Source of the DNA: Bacteroidales bacterium
GTDB taxonomy: Bacteria > Bacteroidota > Bacteroidia > Bacteroidales > UBA932
DNA: 64,000 nucleotides
Reading direction: 5' to 3'
Assembly: GCA_017619655.1 (NCBI GenBank)
Contig: JAFZRV010000001.1
Location: forward strand, 62,001-126,000
Below the pieces are notes generated by a model, which had not been told where the DNA came from, ran no database searches, and worked only from the letters and a program-made list of their open reading frames with translations. Each line of letters begins with the position of its first letter. The first letter of the stretch is position 1. Below are positions 16,010 to 24,583 of this stretch, piece by piece. A program made the position numbers and the translations under genes.

Positions 16010-18961
16010 GTGAAAAATTATTTATCACACAAACCGCTGATACTGACCGTTTTCGTAGCGCTTTCCCTTCTGGCCTCGGGCTGCTACGACGATACCGCGA
16101 TCCGCAACCGGCTTGACAGCCAGGAGGCCCGCCTGCTGTCCCTGGAAAAGCAATGTGCGGAGATGAATACGAACATCGCGTCGTTGCAGACGATCGTGCG
16201 CGCGCTGCAGCAGAACGACTATGTGTCGGCGATCGCCCCGATCAGCGCCGAGGGCCAGGTCATCGGCTACACGTTGTCGTTCCTCAAGAGCGGCGACGTG
16301 ACGATCTACCAGGGCCAGAATGGCGCCGACGGCGCGAACGGCCAGGATGGCAAGAATGGCAAAGATGGCGCTGACGGCAAAGACGGCGCGGACGGCGCCG
16401 TGCCCGTGATCGGCGTGGGCCAGGACGAAGACGGCTGCTGGTACTGGACGCTGAACGGAGCGTGGCTGCTCGACGAAGAAGGGTCGAAGGTGAAGGCGGT
16501 GGGAAGCGACGGAAAGGACGGCCAGGATGGGAAGGACGGCGCGGACGGCAAAGACGGCAAGAACGGGCAGCCGGGGAGCGACGGCGCCGACGGGAAGGAC
16601 GGGAAGGACGGCGTGGACGGAGCGGACGGCCGCAACGGCTCGGATGGCCGCAACGGAGCCGACGGCGTGACGCCGCAGTTGAAGATAGCGGAAGACTACT
16701 GGTACCTGAGCGTGGACGGCGGCCAGACGTGGACGAACATCGGCAAGGCGGTCGGCCAGGCCGGGAAGGACGGCCGCGACGGCAGGGACGGTCGCCGTGG
16801 AGCGGACGGCACGGGCACGGACGGCACGATCTTCCGAAGCGTCACGCAGGACGCCACGTCGGTGATCCTGACGCTGACGGACGGCACGGTGCTCACCATT
16901 CCCAAGGAACTTCCGCTCTCCATCTCGTTCTGGTCCGACAAGGGATTTGACGCGGATACGCTTGTCCTGCCGGCGAATTTTAGCAGTCTTGATTTGCATT
17001 ATGTGGTGACTTCGTCCCTGGGCTCGGTTTCGGTGGCGACGGTCTGTTCTTCCGACGTAAATGCAATCGTCATCCCGAATGTTGAACATCCGCTCGAGGG
17101 TATCATCCGGATTTGTACCCTGGAATCGATAGATGTAAAACAAACAAAAGTCCTGGTGCTTGTTTCCAACGGGAACAATGTCACGATGCGGACGCTGGTC
17201 GTCCAGGAGGCGAAAATGGAGCTCATGCAGGTCGACCAGTATGATTTCGAATATGAGGGTGGCGATCTGGTGATCAGATACCAGACCAATACGCCCGTCT
17301 CGATTTCCATTCCCGATTCGGCCAGTACCTGGTGCAAGGTGGTCCGCACCAAGGCTTCGATGGCCGATTCGTCCATTAGCGTCCACGTCGAACGCAATGA
17401 GGGTATATGGAAGCGCATGACGTCTGTGTCAATAAGCAACCTTTTCGGCGTCGGCAACCCGGCTACGATTGCGTTCCATATCACCCAGGCCCCCGATTCC
17501 ACGGCTATTCAATTCGAGGACGTCAACCTGAAGAACACGCTGCTCTCGAATGAGGCCGTCAACCGGGATAATGATCAAAAGATATCCCGATCCGAAGCAA
17601 GAGCCGTGACCAATCTGGAAACATTGTTCGGCGATGAGTTGAAAAAAGGGGCACTCTACACATCCTTCAACGAATTCCAGTACTTCACCGGCATTACGGT
17701 CCTTCGCGACGGATGCTTCAATCATTGGATCCGGCTGGAGGAAATCACGTTCCCGGAGAGCCTCACGTCCATAGAAAGTGGAAATGGCGACGAAGCCGGC
17801 ATCTTGACGGATTGCCCCAAGTTGACAACGATCCAGGGCAAGTTTTCCGTGGGCAGCCGGGCGGTGGTGTATAATAATACCTTGCTCGCCGTCGCTACCG
17901 GTGACGACATCAGCTATTCCATTCCCGAAGGCGTCAAAACCCTCGGCAGCAGATCCGTCTACGGGGTAAAGGAACTGGGCGTGCCTGCTTCCGTCAAGCA
18001 GATCAGGAACAGTGCATTGGCAGATACGTCGACCCTGAACCCGGACACGCTCTGTGTTTATTTCAAGGGAGAGACACCTCCTCAGTGTGAGGAACATCCA
18101 TTGGGTGACGCGAATTGGAACCCCGTCAAGGTCCTTGTACCTGCCGTCATCAAAGACGGATCGGTCGATGTGGCTGAAACCAATGCCCGGATCGGGCAAT
18201 TCAAGACGGCTTTCAGAAATAATGCCAACGATGTGAAGTTTGCTTACTACACCGAGTGGCCTTTCGACGAAGGGGTTTCCATTACCGCAAGGATTGCCCG
18301 GAAGCAGGCTTATCTCAGCGAAAGTGCGAGCGACAGTATTTCTGGAAAATGGCTGAAGAACGAGCATATCGCCGTCCTCTACGAGGCGGGTGGCGTGCAT
18401 AAACGGGCCGATGCCCGGATTACCTCAGTGAAATCAAACGGGGAAGCCACCATCCGTTTCACCGTTGACAAGAAGGTGCCGGACAATACCGACATCGCCT
18501 GCACACTGGTCTACCCGCTTTCGGCGGCCAAAAATGACAACACGGGCCCGAAATCCTATAGCGATATGGCGGATTCGCAAGACGGTACGCTGGATAAATG
18601 CCTCGACGTCCGCGTAGGCGCCGGCACGATCCATACCGGAAATGCCCCCACGCTGAGCATCAGTACGCCGTTTCAACCCCTATATGGCATTGTCCTGTTA
18701 AGTCTGCGGGAGAAGGGTGGTCCGGGTCCGTTTTATGCACAAACGCTGGTCGTGAAAGCTAATGGAAATACGCTTGTCACCAGCTCCTCCTCGGTACCGA
18801 GGAATGAGTTTTATCTGGCTCTGCCCCCCATGAGTAACGAATCGATATCTTTGGAAGCTACGGGTGGCACTGAGCAATGCACGTATATTTTGAATAATCA
18901 AACGATTAAGGCTGGACAATATTACATAAGGCGCGATTTAATACCCCAAAGCCAACCCTAA
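16010..18961 (+). CDS. Collagen-like lipoprotein with LRR and fimbrillin-like C-terminus
   Basis: 983 residues from a GTG start at 16010, chosen because it gives MKNYLSHKPLILTVFVALSL with lipobox Cys25 followed by YDDTA, as in the first two genes of the run. Collagen-like Gly-X-Y tracts at about 105-130, 165-222 and 250-275 are split by the WYWTLNGAWLLDE insert. Then come beta modules, an imperfect EF-hand-like loop (NRDNDQKISRSEA, ~517), one LRR_5 block (FNEFQYFTGITVL) and a C-terminal ~240 residues resembling a fimbrillin domain (ITARIARKQAYL, W.KNEHIAVLYEAGG, YPLSAAKND). It therefore joins the collagen stalk of genes 1-2 to the head of genes 8509 and 12070. Last gene of the run. Confidence 0.8.
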   Translation: MKNYLSHKPLILTVFVALSLLASGCYDDTAIRNRLDSQEARLLSLEKQCAEMNTNIASLQTIVRALQQNDYVSAIAPISAEGQVIGYTLSFLKSGDVTIYQGQNGADGANGQDGKNGKDGADGKDGADGAVPVIGVGQDEDGCWYWTLNGAWLLDEEGSKVKAVGSDGKDGQDGKDGADGKDGKNGQPGSDGADGKDGKDGVDGADGRNGSDGRNGADGVTPQLKIAEDYWYLSVDGGQTWTNIGKAVGQAGKDGRDGRDGRRGADGTGTDGTIFRSVTQDATSVILTLTDGTVLTIPKELPLSISFWSDKGFDADTLVLPANFSSLDLHYVVTSSLGSVSVATVCSSDVNAIVIPNVEHPLEGIIRICTLESIDVKQTKVLVLVSNGNNVTMRTLVVQEAKMELMQVDQYDFEYEGGDLVIRYQTNTPVSISIPDSASTWCKVVRTKASMADSSISVHVERNEGIWKRMTSVSISNLFGVGNPATIAFHITQAPDSTAIQFEDVNLKNTLLSNEAVNRDNDQKISRSEARAVTNLETLFGDELKKGALYTSFNEFQYFTGITVLRDGCFNHWIRLEEITFPESLTSIESGNGDEAGILTDCPKLTTIQGKFSVGSRAVVYNNTLLAVATGDDISYSIPEGVKTLGSRSVYGVKELGVPASVKQIRNSALADTSTLNPDTLCVYFKGETPPQCEEHPLGDANWNPVKVLVPAVIKDGSVDVAETNARIGQFKTAFRNNANDVKFAYYTEWPFDEGVSITARIARKQAYLSESASDSISGKWLKNEHIAVLYEAGGVHKRADARITSVKSNGEATIRFTVDKKVPDNTDIACTLVYPLSAAKNDNTGPKSYSDMADSQDGTLDKCLDVRVGAGTIHTGNAPTLSISTPFQPLYGIVLLSLREKGGPGPFYAQTLVVKANGNTLVTSSSSVPRNEFYLALPPMSNESISLEATGGTEQCTYILNNQTIKAGQYYIRRDLIPQSQP

Positions 18962-18978
18962 TAATATTTTTAGTTTGG

Positions 18979-19095
18979 CCGCGACAGGAGTGTGGAGGTT
19001 GCAGCTGCGTCCTGTCGCGGTAGGGAGAATGGCTGTTTCCGCCCAAAATGATACCGCGACAGGACTCAGCTGCGTGCTTGAGAATCCTGTCGCGG
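18979..19095 (-). repeat. REP-like double-hairpin element, copy 1 (inverted)
   Basis: 117 bases bounded by CCGCGACAGGA (18979-18989) and TCCTGTCGCGG (19085-19095), with internal TCCTGTCGCGG (19010-19020) and CCGCGACAGGA (19054-19064). It can fold into two hairpins separated by a spacer containing TTTCCGCCCAAAATGAT. Its reverse complement aligns with the elements at 37528-37643 and 39437-39552 (shared ends AGAATCCTGTCGCGG and GACAGGACTCAGCTGCG), so it is a diverged copy in the opposite orientation. Confidence 0.8.
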
Positions 19096-19126
19096 AAAAG
19101 AATCTGCCCGGCTCGGGGAATCTGAG

Positions 19127-19147
19127 ACCCCCGGTCGAGCCGGGGGT
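19127..19147. terminator. Palindrome between convergent genes, short family copy 1
   Basis: ACCCCCGG-TCGAG-CCGGGGGT forms an 8-bp GC stem. It lies between the end of the lipoprotein run and the stop of fumarase, where a bidirectional terminator would fit, although no T-tract follows. Its context (GAGA before and GACGATCA after) matches the copies at 31517 and 39587, so it belongs to a dispersed short palindrome family. Confidence 0.5.
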
Positions 19148-19152
19148 GACGA

Positions 19153-20775
19153 TCATTTGAACTTCGCGAAGAAGTCGTTCCCCTTGTCATCCACCAGGAT
19201 GAAGGCCGGGAAGTCTTCTACGGTAATCTTCCAGATGGCCTCCATGCCGAGTTCGGGGTACTCGACGCACTCGATGCTGCGGATGCTGCTTTGGGAGAGC
19301 ACGGCAGCTACGCCGCCGATGGTGCCCAGGTAGAAACCGCCGTGTTTGCGGCAGGCATCCGTCACCATCTGGGAACGGTTGCCCTTGGCAATCATCACCA
19401 GGGAGGCACCGTGATCCTGGAATTCGTCCACATACGGGTCCATGCGGTTGGCCGTGGTGGGGCCCATGGAACCGCAAGGCATGCCTGCCGGCGTTTTGGC
19501 CGGACCGGCGTACAGGATGGGATGGTCCTTGAAGTAAGCGGGCATATCCTCACCGGCATCCAGACGGGCCTTGAGTTTGGCGTGCGCGATGTCACGGGCC
19601 ACGATGATGGTGCCCTTCAGGTTCACGCGGGTGCCTACGGCATATTGGGTGAGCGCGGCCCTTACGGCGTCAATGCCCTTGTCCAGGTCGATCTCCACGC
19701 CCTTGGGCCCTTCGCCGGGACGGCGCAGCTCTTCCGGAATGAGTTCGGAAGGGTTGGTGTCCATCTTCTCGATCCATACGCCGTCGGCGTTGATCTTGGA
19801 CTTGATGTTGCGGTCGGCGCTGCAGCTTACGCCCATGCCGATGGGACAGCTGGCGCCGTGGCGCGGCAGACGGATCACGCGGATGTCGTGTGCCATGTAC
19901 TTGCCGCCGAATTGGGCGCCCAGGCCAATCTTCTGCGCCTCTTTCAGGAGCTTATCTTCCAAATCAATGTCACGGAAGGCACGGCCGGTCTCATCGCCGG
20001 TAGTGGGCAGATTGTCATAGAACTTGATGCTGGCCAGCTTCACGGTGAGAAGGTTCTTTTCGGCCGATGTACCGCCGATCACAAAGGCAATGTGATAGGG
20101 AGGGCAGGCTGCCGTACCCAGCGAGCGCATCTTCTCCACCAGGAAAGGAATGAGGGTGCCTTCGTTCTGGATGGTGGCTTTGGTCATGGGGTAGAAGTAG
20201 GTCTTGTTGGCGCTGCCGCCGCCCTTTGCCACCATAATGAAACGATACTCGGCACCGCAGGTAGCCTCGATGTCGATCTGGGCAGGGAGGTTGCACTTGG
20301 TGTTGACCTCGTCGTACATATTCAGCGGAGCGTTCTGGCTGTAGCGCAGGTTTTCCTGGGTATAGCAGTTGAACACGCCCTTCGAGAGAGCTTCCTCGTC
20401 TTCGAAGCCCGTCCAGACCTGCTGGCCCTTCTCGCCGTGGATGATGGCGGTACCGGTGTCCTGGCAGAAGGGAAGCACGCCCTTCACGGAAGTTTCGGCG
20501 TTACGAAGGAACTGCAGGGCCACATACTTGTCGTTGTCGGAAGCCTCGGGGTCACTGAGGATCCGGGCCACCTGCAGGTTGTGGGCGCGGCGCAGCATAA
20601 ACTGGCAGTCGTGAAAAGACTGCTGCGCAACCAGCGTGAGCGCCTCGGGCTTGACCTTCAGCATCGGCTTGCCTTCAAAGTCGCCGACCGAGACCCAGGC
20701 CTCGGAACCGGGAATCTTGTAATATTCAGTGGTGTCTTCACCCAACTGAAACATCGGAGCATATTTGAATTCCAT
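19153..20775 (-). CDS. fumA: Fumarate hydratase, class I
   Basis: 540 residues, the single-chain class I (iron-sulfur) fumarase length. It interconverts fumarate and malate in the cytoplasm, feeding the reductive branch to succinate in anaerobic Bacteroidales. Candidate [4Fe-4S] ligands are in [17 protein letters not shown] and [16 protein letters not shown]. The C-terminal half has the usual swivelling domain with [17 protein letters not shown] and [12 protein letters not shown]. It starts 20 bases after the prfB stop on the same strand and is probably the last gene of a minus-strand run from rlmN. A fumarase of this class could also accept other small hydroxyacids; I am confident of the class. 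Confidence 0.93.
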   Translation of the reverse strand: MEFKYAPMFQLGEDTTEYYKIPGSEAWVSVGDFEGKPMLKVKPEALTLVAQQSFHDCQFMLRRAHNLQVARILSDPEASDNDKYVALQFLRNAETSVKGVLPFCQDTGTAIIHGEKGQQVWTGFEDEEALSKGVFNCYTQENLRYSQNAPLNMYDEVNTKCNLPAQIDIEATCGAEYRFIMVAKGGGSANKTYFYPMTKATIQNEGTLIPFLVEKMRSLGTAACPPYHIAFVIGGTSAEKNLLTVKLASIKFYDNLPTTGDETGRAFRDIDLEDKLLKEAQKIGLGAQFGGKYMAHDIRVIRLPRHGASCPIGMGVSCSADRNIKSKINADGVWIEKMDTNPSELIPEELRRPGEGPKGVEIDLDKGIDAVRAALTQYAVGTRVNLKGTIIVARDIAHAKLKARLDAGEDMPAYFKDHPILYAGPAKTPAGMPCGSMGPTTANRMDPYVDEFQDHGASLVMIAKGNRSQMVTDACRKHGGFYLGTIGGVAAVLSQSSIRSIECVEYPELGMEAIWKITVEDFPAFILVDDKGNDFFAKFK

Positions 20776-20794
20776 AAGAGTATAGTTTGTTGAT

Positions 20795-21872
20795 TTATAA
20801 ATCGTTCCGCATTAAGAACTCTTTCATGAAGGGGTTGAGGTCGCCGTCGAGGACGCCCTGGGTGTCGGAGGTCTCGTAGCCGGTGCGCAGGTCCTTCACC
20901 ATCTTGTAGGGGTGCAGCACGTACGAGCGGATCTGCGAGCCCCACTCGATGCGCTTCTTCTGGCCCTCGAGCTCCGCCTGCTTCTCCTGGCGCTTCTTCA
21001 GCTCCAGGTCGTAGAGGTGCGACTTGAGGATGCGGAGGGCGTTCTGCCGGTTGTCGAGCTGGGAGCGGGTCTCCGTGTTTTCGACCGTGATGCCGGTGGG
21101 GATGTGCCGCACGCGCACGCCCGTCTCCACCTTGTTCACGTTCTGGCCGCCCGCGCCCGAGGAGCGGAAGGTGTCCCACTCCAGGTCGGCGGGATTGATC
21201 TCGATCTGGATGGTATCGTCGACCAGCGGATACACGAACACCGAGGAGAAGGTGGTCTGGCGCTTGCCCTGCGCGTTGTAGGGCGAGATGCGGACCAGGC
21301 GGTGCACGCCGTTCTCGGCCTTGAGGTAGCCGTACGCGTAGTCGCCCTCGAACTGGATGGTGCACGACTTGATGCCCGCCTCGTCGCCTTCCAGCAGCTC
21401 CGTGACCGTCATCTTGTAGCCGTTGCGTTCACCCCAGCGGGTGTACATGCGCATGAGCATCGACGACCAGTCGTTGGCCTCCGTGCCGCCGGCGCCCGAG
21501 TTGATAGTCAGTACGGCGCCCAGGTTGTCGCCCTCTTCGCCCAGCATGTTGCGCATCTCCAGCGCCTCGAGTTTCTCCACGAGGCCGTTGTAGGCGGCTT
21601 CAAGGTCGTCGGCCGCGTCTTCGCCGAAATCGGCGAGCGTCTCCACGTCGGAGAGCCCGCATTCGAGCGCGTCGTAGCCGTCGACCCAGTATTTGACGGC
21701 CGAAACCTCCTTCATGAACGCTTCGGCGGCCTTCGGGTCGTCCCAAAAGTCCGGTGCCGTTGTCTTGGCTTGTTTGGCAGCTAGGTCAGATCGTTTCGCA
21801 GGGATGTCAAAGAAACCTCCCCAACGTCTCTATCCGCTGTTTAATCGTTTTAATCTCTTCTGAGCTGATCAT
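20795..21872 (-). CDS. prfB: Peptide chain release factor 2, with programmed +1 frameshift
   Basis: RF2 ends translation at UGA and UAA. A short frame from ATG 21872 ([21 protein letters not shown]) stops at TGA 21809-21807. The slip site reads AGG TTT CTT TGA C; a +1 shift at CTT continues as DIPAKRS and runs to 20795, giving about 358 residues, the normal RF2 length. An SD-like GGGAGG lies just upstream of the slip site, as in the classical autoregulated prfB. The GGQ catalytic motif is present in [12 protein letters not shown]. The stop-recognition tripeptide reads SPY ([12 protein letters not shown]) instead of the usual SPF. Without the shift the main frame would begin only at ATG 21715 and lack the N-terminal domain. 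The start overlaps the 3' end of recX by 23 bases. Confidence 0.95.
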
Positions 21873-22320
21873 ATATCCGTTTTGTTTCTTCGTAGCCGTA
21901 GCCGCGTCCGAGCGCATAGCGAAAAAACTTGGCCTGCTTGCGGACGGGATCCTCCTCGCGGGCGAGGGCTTTCCACTTGGCGTGGAGCAGCTGCTCCTTG
22001 CGGGCGTCGGCGGCGTCAGGGTCGATGGCTTCCAGCGCGGCGGCGATGTCGGCGGCATCGAGCTGTTTCTTTTGCAAAGCTAACTTAATTTTGAGACTTC
22101 CCCAACCCTGCAGGGCACTTTTGTCGCGGGCGAAGGCACGGGCGTAGCGCGCGTCGTCCAGGTAGCCTTCCCGGCACAGGGTGGCGAGGATGTCTTCCGC
22201 ATCCGCCGGCGGCAGGGCGGTGAGCTTGCGGCGGATGTCGCTCCGGCAGCACTCCCGTCCGGCGCACAGGCGCATCATGCGGCCCAGCATCCGGGTCTTA
22301 TCGTCGGTGTCAGAACGCAT
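21850..22320 (-). CDS. recX: Regulatory protein RecX
   Basis: 156 residues, normal for RecX, which binds RecA filaments and inhibits recombinase and coprotease activities. It has the helical three-repeat pattern: CCRSDIRRKL near the N-terminus, then LCREGYLDDARYARAFARDK, WGSLKIKLALQKK and a C-terminal [23 protein letters not shown]. The ATG at 22320 overlaps the stop of the upstream patatin gene by 11 bases, and its 3' end overlaps the prfB start, so translation is probably coupled. recA itself is on the opposite strand at 28068, not in the same transcript. Confidence 0.9.
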   Translation of the reverse strand: MRSDTDDKTRMLGRMMRLCAGRECCRSDIRRKLTALPPADAEDILATLCREGYLDDARYARAFARDKSALQGWGSLKIKLALQKKQLDAADIAAALEAIDPDAADARKEQLLHAKWKALAREEDPVRKQAKFFRYALGRGYGYEETKRIYDQLRRD

Positions 22321-24574
22321 GGCCGATGCTGAGGAAGGCGCCCACCTTCCCGGTGTGGTTGGACCAGAACAAGTTGAAGGCCAGGGGGCCGAAGAAGGAG
22401 TTGTAGGCGTAGCCGATGCGGGCGCCGATGATCGGCGCGTTCTCGAACAGGTTGTCGAGGTTGCGGAAGTCCCGGGCGTAGGCGCCCGAAAGGAACACGT
22501 AGTTGTTGCGGAGGAACTGGTAGCGCAGGTCCATCGTGACGTCGGTCAGCACGTTCTGGTACACCCGCGGCCGGCCGAAGCCGATGAAGGGGAACTGCTG
22601 GTTCATGTAGCGGCCGTAGAGGTAACCGCCCATGACGTTGGCGTAGGCCATCGGGACCTGCTTGCCGAAGAGGGTCCGGTTGTCGATGGTCGTGATCAGG
22701 GCAAAGTGCGGGCCCATGGGAATGACGCCCGAGAAATGCAGGCTGGCCGTCATGAAATTGCCGTAATCCCCTTGGACCAGGCTGTTGAAGCAGTAGCCGA
22801 ACTCGGCGTCGAGCTGCGTGCCCCGGGTCGGGAAATTCTGGTTGTCGCGGCTGTCGGCCTGGAAGCGCGCGAACGCGGTGGGGAAGCTCTTGCGCGAAAA
22901 GTCGATGTCGTAGCCCGGGAAGTCGTCGGCGGTGAGCTGGCCCCGGTAGCTGAAGAGCTCCATCCGGGCGCCCAGGTCGATGGAAATGTTGCGGGCCCGG
23001 GTGGAGAAGGCCGTGTAGAAGCGGTGCTGGTCGAAGCCGAAGCTGACCAGCTCGTCCTGGTTCTTCAGGTTGAGGTTGGACGTGCGGAAGTGATAGCCCG
23101 CCTTGAACTGCGCCAGCGAACGGAAGACGTAGGAATACTGGGCCTGTGCCTGGAGGTTGTAGGCGATCTTCGCGTTCAGGTTGAACTTCGAGCCGTAGAG
23201 CGTGTTCTCGTTGATGCCGACGGAGGCCAGGATGGCGGCGATCTCCTCGCTGTCGAAGCGGAGGCCGACGCCGATCATCGACTTGCGGCCGGGCACGAAG
23301 GTGAGTTCCAGGTCGTAGGGATCGTCCTGTCCGCGCAGCTGGTAGGTCACGGATTCGAAGGCGGCGGTGTTGTAGAAGCGGGCGATTTCGGTTTTCAGCT
23401 CGGTGCCGCTGATGCGGGCGCCCGGCTTGAGGCAGCTCTTGCGCATCAGCAGCTGCAGGTCCTTGGACGAGATGCCGTAGAACGAGACGTGGCCCAGGGT
23501 GATGGAGTCGCGGTCGAGGCGGAGGGCCTTGCGGTAGGTCTCCGGCCGCTTCACCGGTCCGATGAACGCCTGCTGGGATTGGTCGAGCCGCGCCTTGATG
23601 GCGCTGATGGCGTCCTGGTGCTCGCGGGCGGCCGCTTCACCGTTGTCGATGAGCTGGCGGAGGCTCTCGTTGTTGTAACTCAGCATCGAGTAGCCTTCCG
23701 TGTCGGGCGTGATGAGCAGGTCGGTGTCCGCGATGGCGTCGTTGAGTTTGGTGTCCATGTAGAGATTGAGCATCTCGCTGAACATTTCGCCGATGTTCTC
23801 GATCTCCACATCGTCCTTTCCGTCGGGATCTCCCAGTTTCACGCCGATGATGATATCGGCCCCCATGCCGCGGCAGACATCCACCGGGTAATTATTGAGG
23901 AGTCCGCCGTCCACCAGCACCATGTCGCCGATGCGAACCGGCGCGAAGAAGCCGGGAATGGCCATCGAGGCGCGGATCGCGTCGACGAAGTTGCCGCTCT
24001 TGAAGACCACTTCCTGCTTGCTCTTCAGGTCGACCGCCACGCAGGCGAAGGGGATGGGCATGCGGGAAAAGTCGAGCGAATCCTGGTAGCCCACGGAGAG
24101 CTGGGTGAACAGGTTGTAGATGTTCTGCCCGTTGACGATGGCCAGCGGGATGTTGTTCAGCAGCGAGGCAGGGTCGTCGGGCTTGCGCGGCTCCCGCGGG
24201 CCGAGGCGGCTGTAGTCGCCGGAACCGAAAGGAATCTGCAGCAGGAACTTGTCCTGGTTCTGCTTGCGCTCGAACATCCGGCTGCTGCGGGGGATCTGGT
24301 CGCTGAGCAGGTAGTTCCAGTCCTGCGCCATGATGAGCGAGTCCAGCTCGGAAGCCGAGTAGCCGATGGAATAGAGCCCGGCTACGATGGCGCCCATGCT
24401 GGTGCCGGCGATGCAGTCGATGGGGATGCCGTTCTCTTCCAGCACCTTCAGCACGCCGACATGCGCGGCGCCCTTCGCGCCGCCTCCGCACAGCACCACG
24501 CCCACCCTGGGCCGCTGCGCCGCTGCGGAGAGGCTCAGGACCAGCAACAGGAGGAGGGTGCCGACGCGTTTCAT
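22310..24574 (-). CDS. Patatin-like phospholipase fused to BamA-type barrel, paralogue 1
   Basis: 754 residues. Signal peptide (to SAAAQ), then a patatin domain: oxyanion-hole GGGAKGAAH, nucleophile motif GTSMG and catalytic-Asp motif VDGGLLNNYPVD, the Ser-Asp dyad of PNPLA lipases. A POTRA-like linker and a C-terminal surface-antigen (Omp85/BamA-type) barrel ending FLSIGHAF follow from about residue 330. The architecture is known from bacterial type Vd-like patatins (PlpD-type) and is common in Bacteroidetes. It probably acts at the cell surface or outer membrane on phospholipids. Encoded 10 bases after its paralogue and overlapping recX. Confidence 0.9.
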   Translation of the reverse strand: MKRVGTLLLLLVLSLSAAAQRPRVGVVLCGGGAKGAAHVGVLKVLEENGIPIDCIAGTSMGAIVAGLYSIGYSASELDSLIMAQDWNYLLSDQIPRSSRMFERKQNQDKFLLQIPFGSGDYSRLGPREPRKPDDPASLLNNIPLAIVNGQNIYNLFTQLSVGYQDSLDFSRMPIPFACVAVDLKSKQEVVFKSGNFVDAIRASMAIPGFFAPVRIGDMVLVDGGLLNNYPVDVCRGMGADIIIGVKLGDPDGKDDVEIENIGEMFSEMLNLYMDTKLNDAIADTDLLITPDTEGYSMLSYNNESLRQLIDNGEAAAREHQDAISAIKARLDQSQQAFIGPVKRPETYRKALRLDRDSITLGHVSFYGISSKDLQLLMRKSCLKPGARISGTELKTEIARFYNTAAFESVTYQLRGQDDPYDLELTFVPGRKSMIGVGLRFDSEEIAAILASVGINENTLYGSKFNLNAKIAYNLQAQAQYSYVFRSLAQFKAGYHFRTSNLNLKNQDELVSFGFDQHRFYTAFSTRARNISIDLGARMELFSYRGQLTADDFPGYDIDFSRKSFPTAFARFQADSRDNQNFPTRGTQLDAEFGYCFNSLVQGDYGNFMTASLHFSGVIPMGPHFALITTIDNRTLFGKQVPMAYANVMGGYLYGRYMNQQFPFIGFGRPRVYQNVLTDVTMDLRYQFLRNNYVFLSGAYARDFRNLDNLFENAPIIGARIGYAYNSFFGPLAFNLFWSNHTGKVGAFLSIGHAF

Positions 24575-24583
24575 GTTCCCGGA

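Noticed and set aside
18979-19095. Simple terminator after the lipoprotein run
   Set aside because: It has two hairpins and clear relatives at 37521 and 39428, so it is a dispersed element, though it may still stop transcription.
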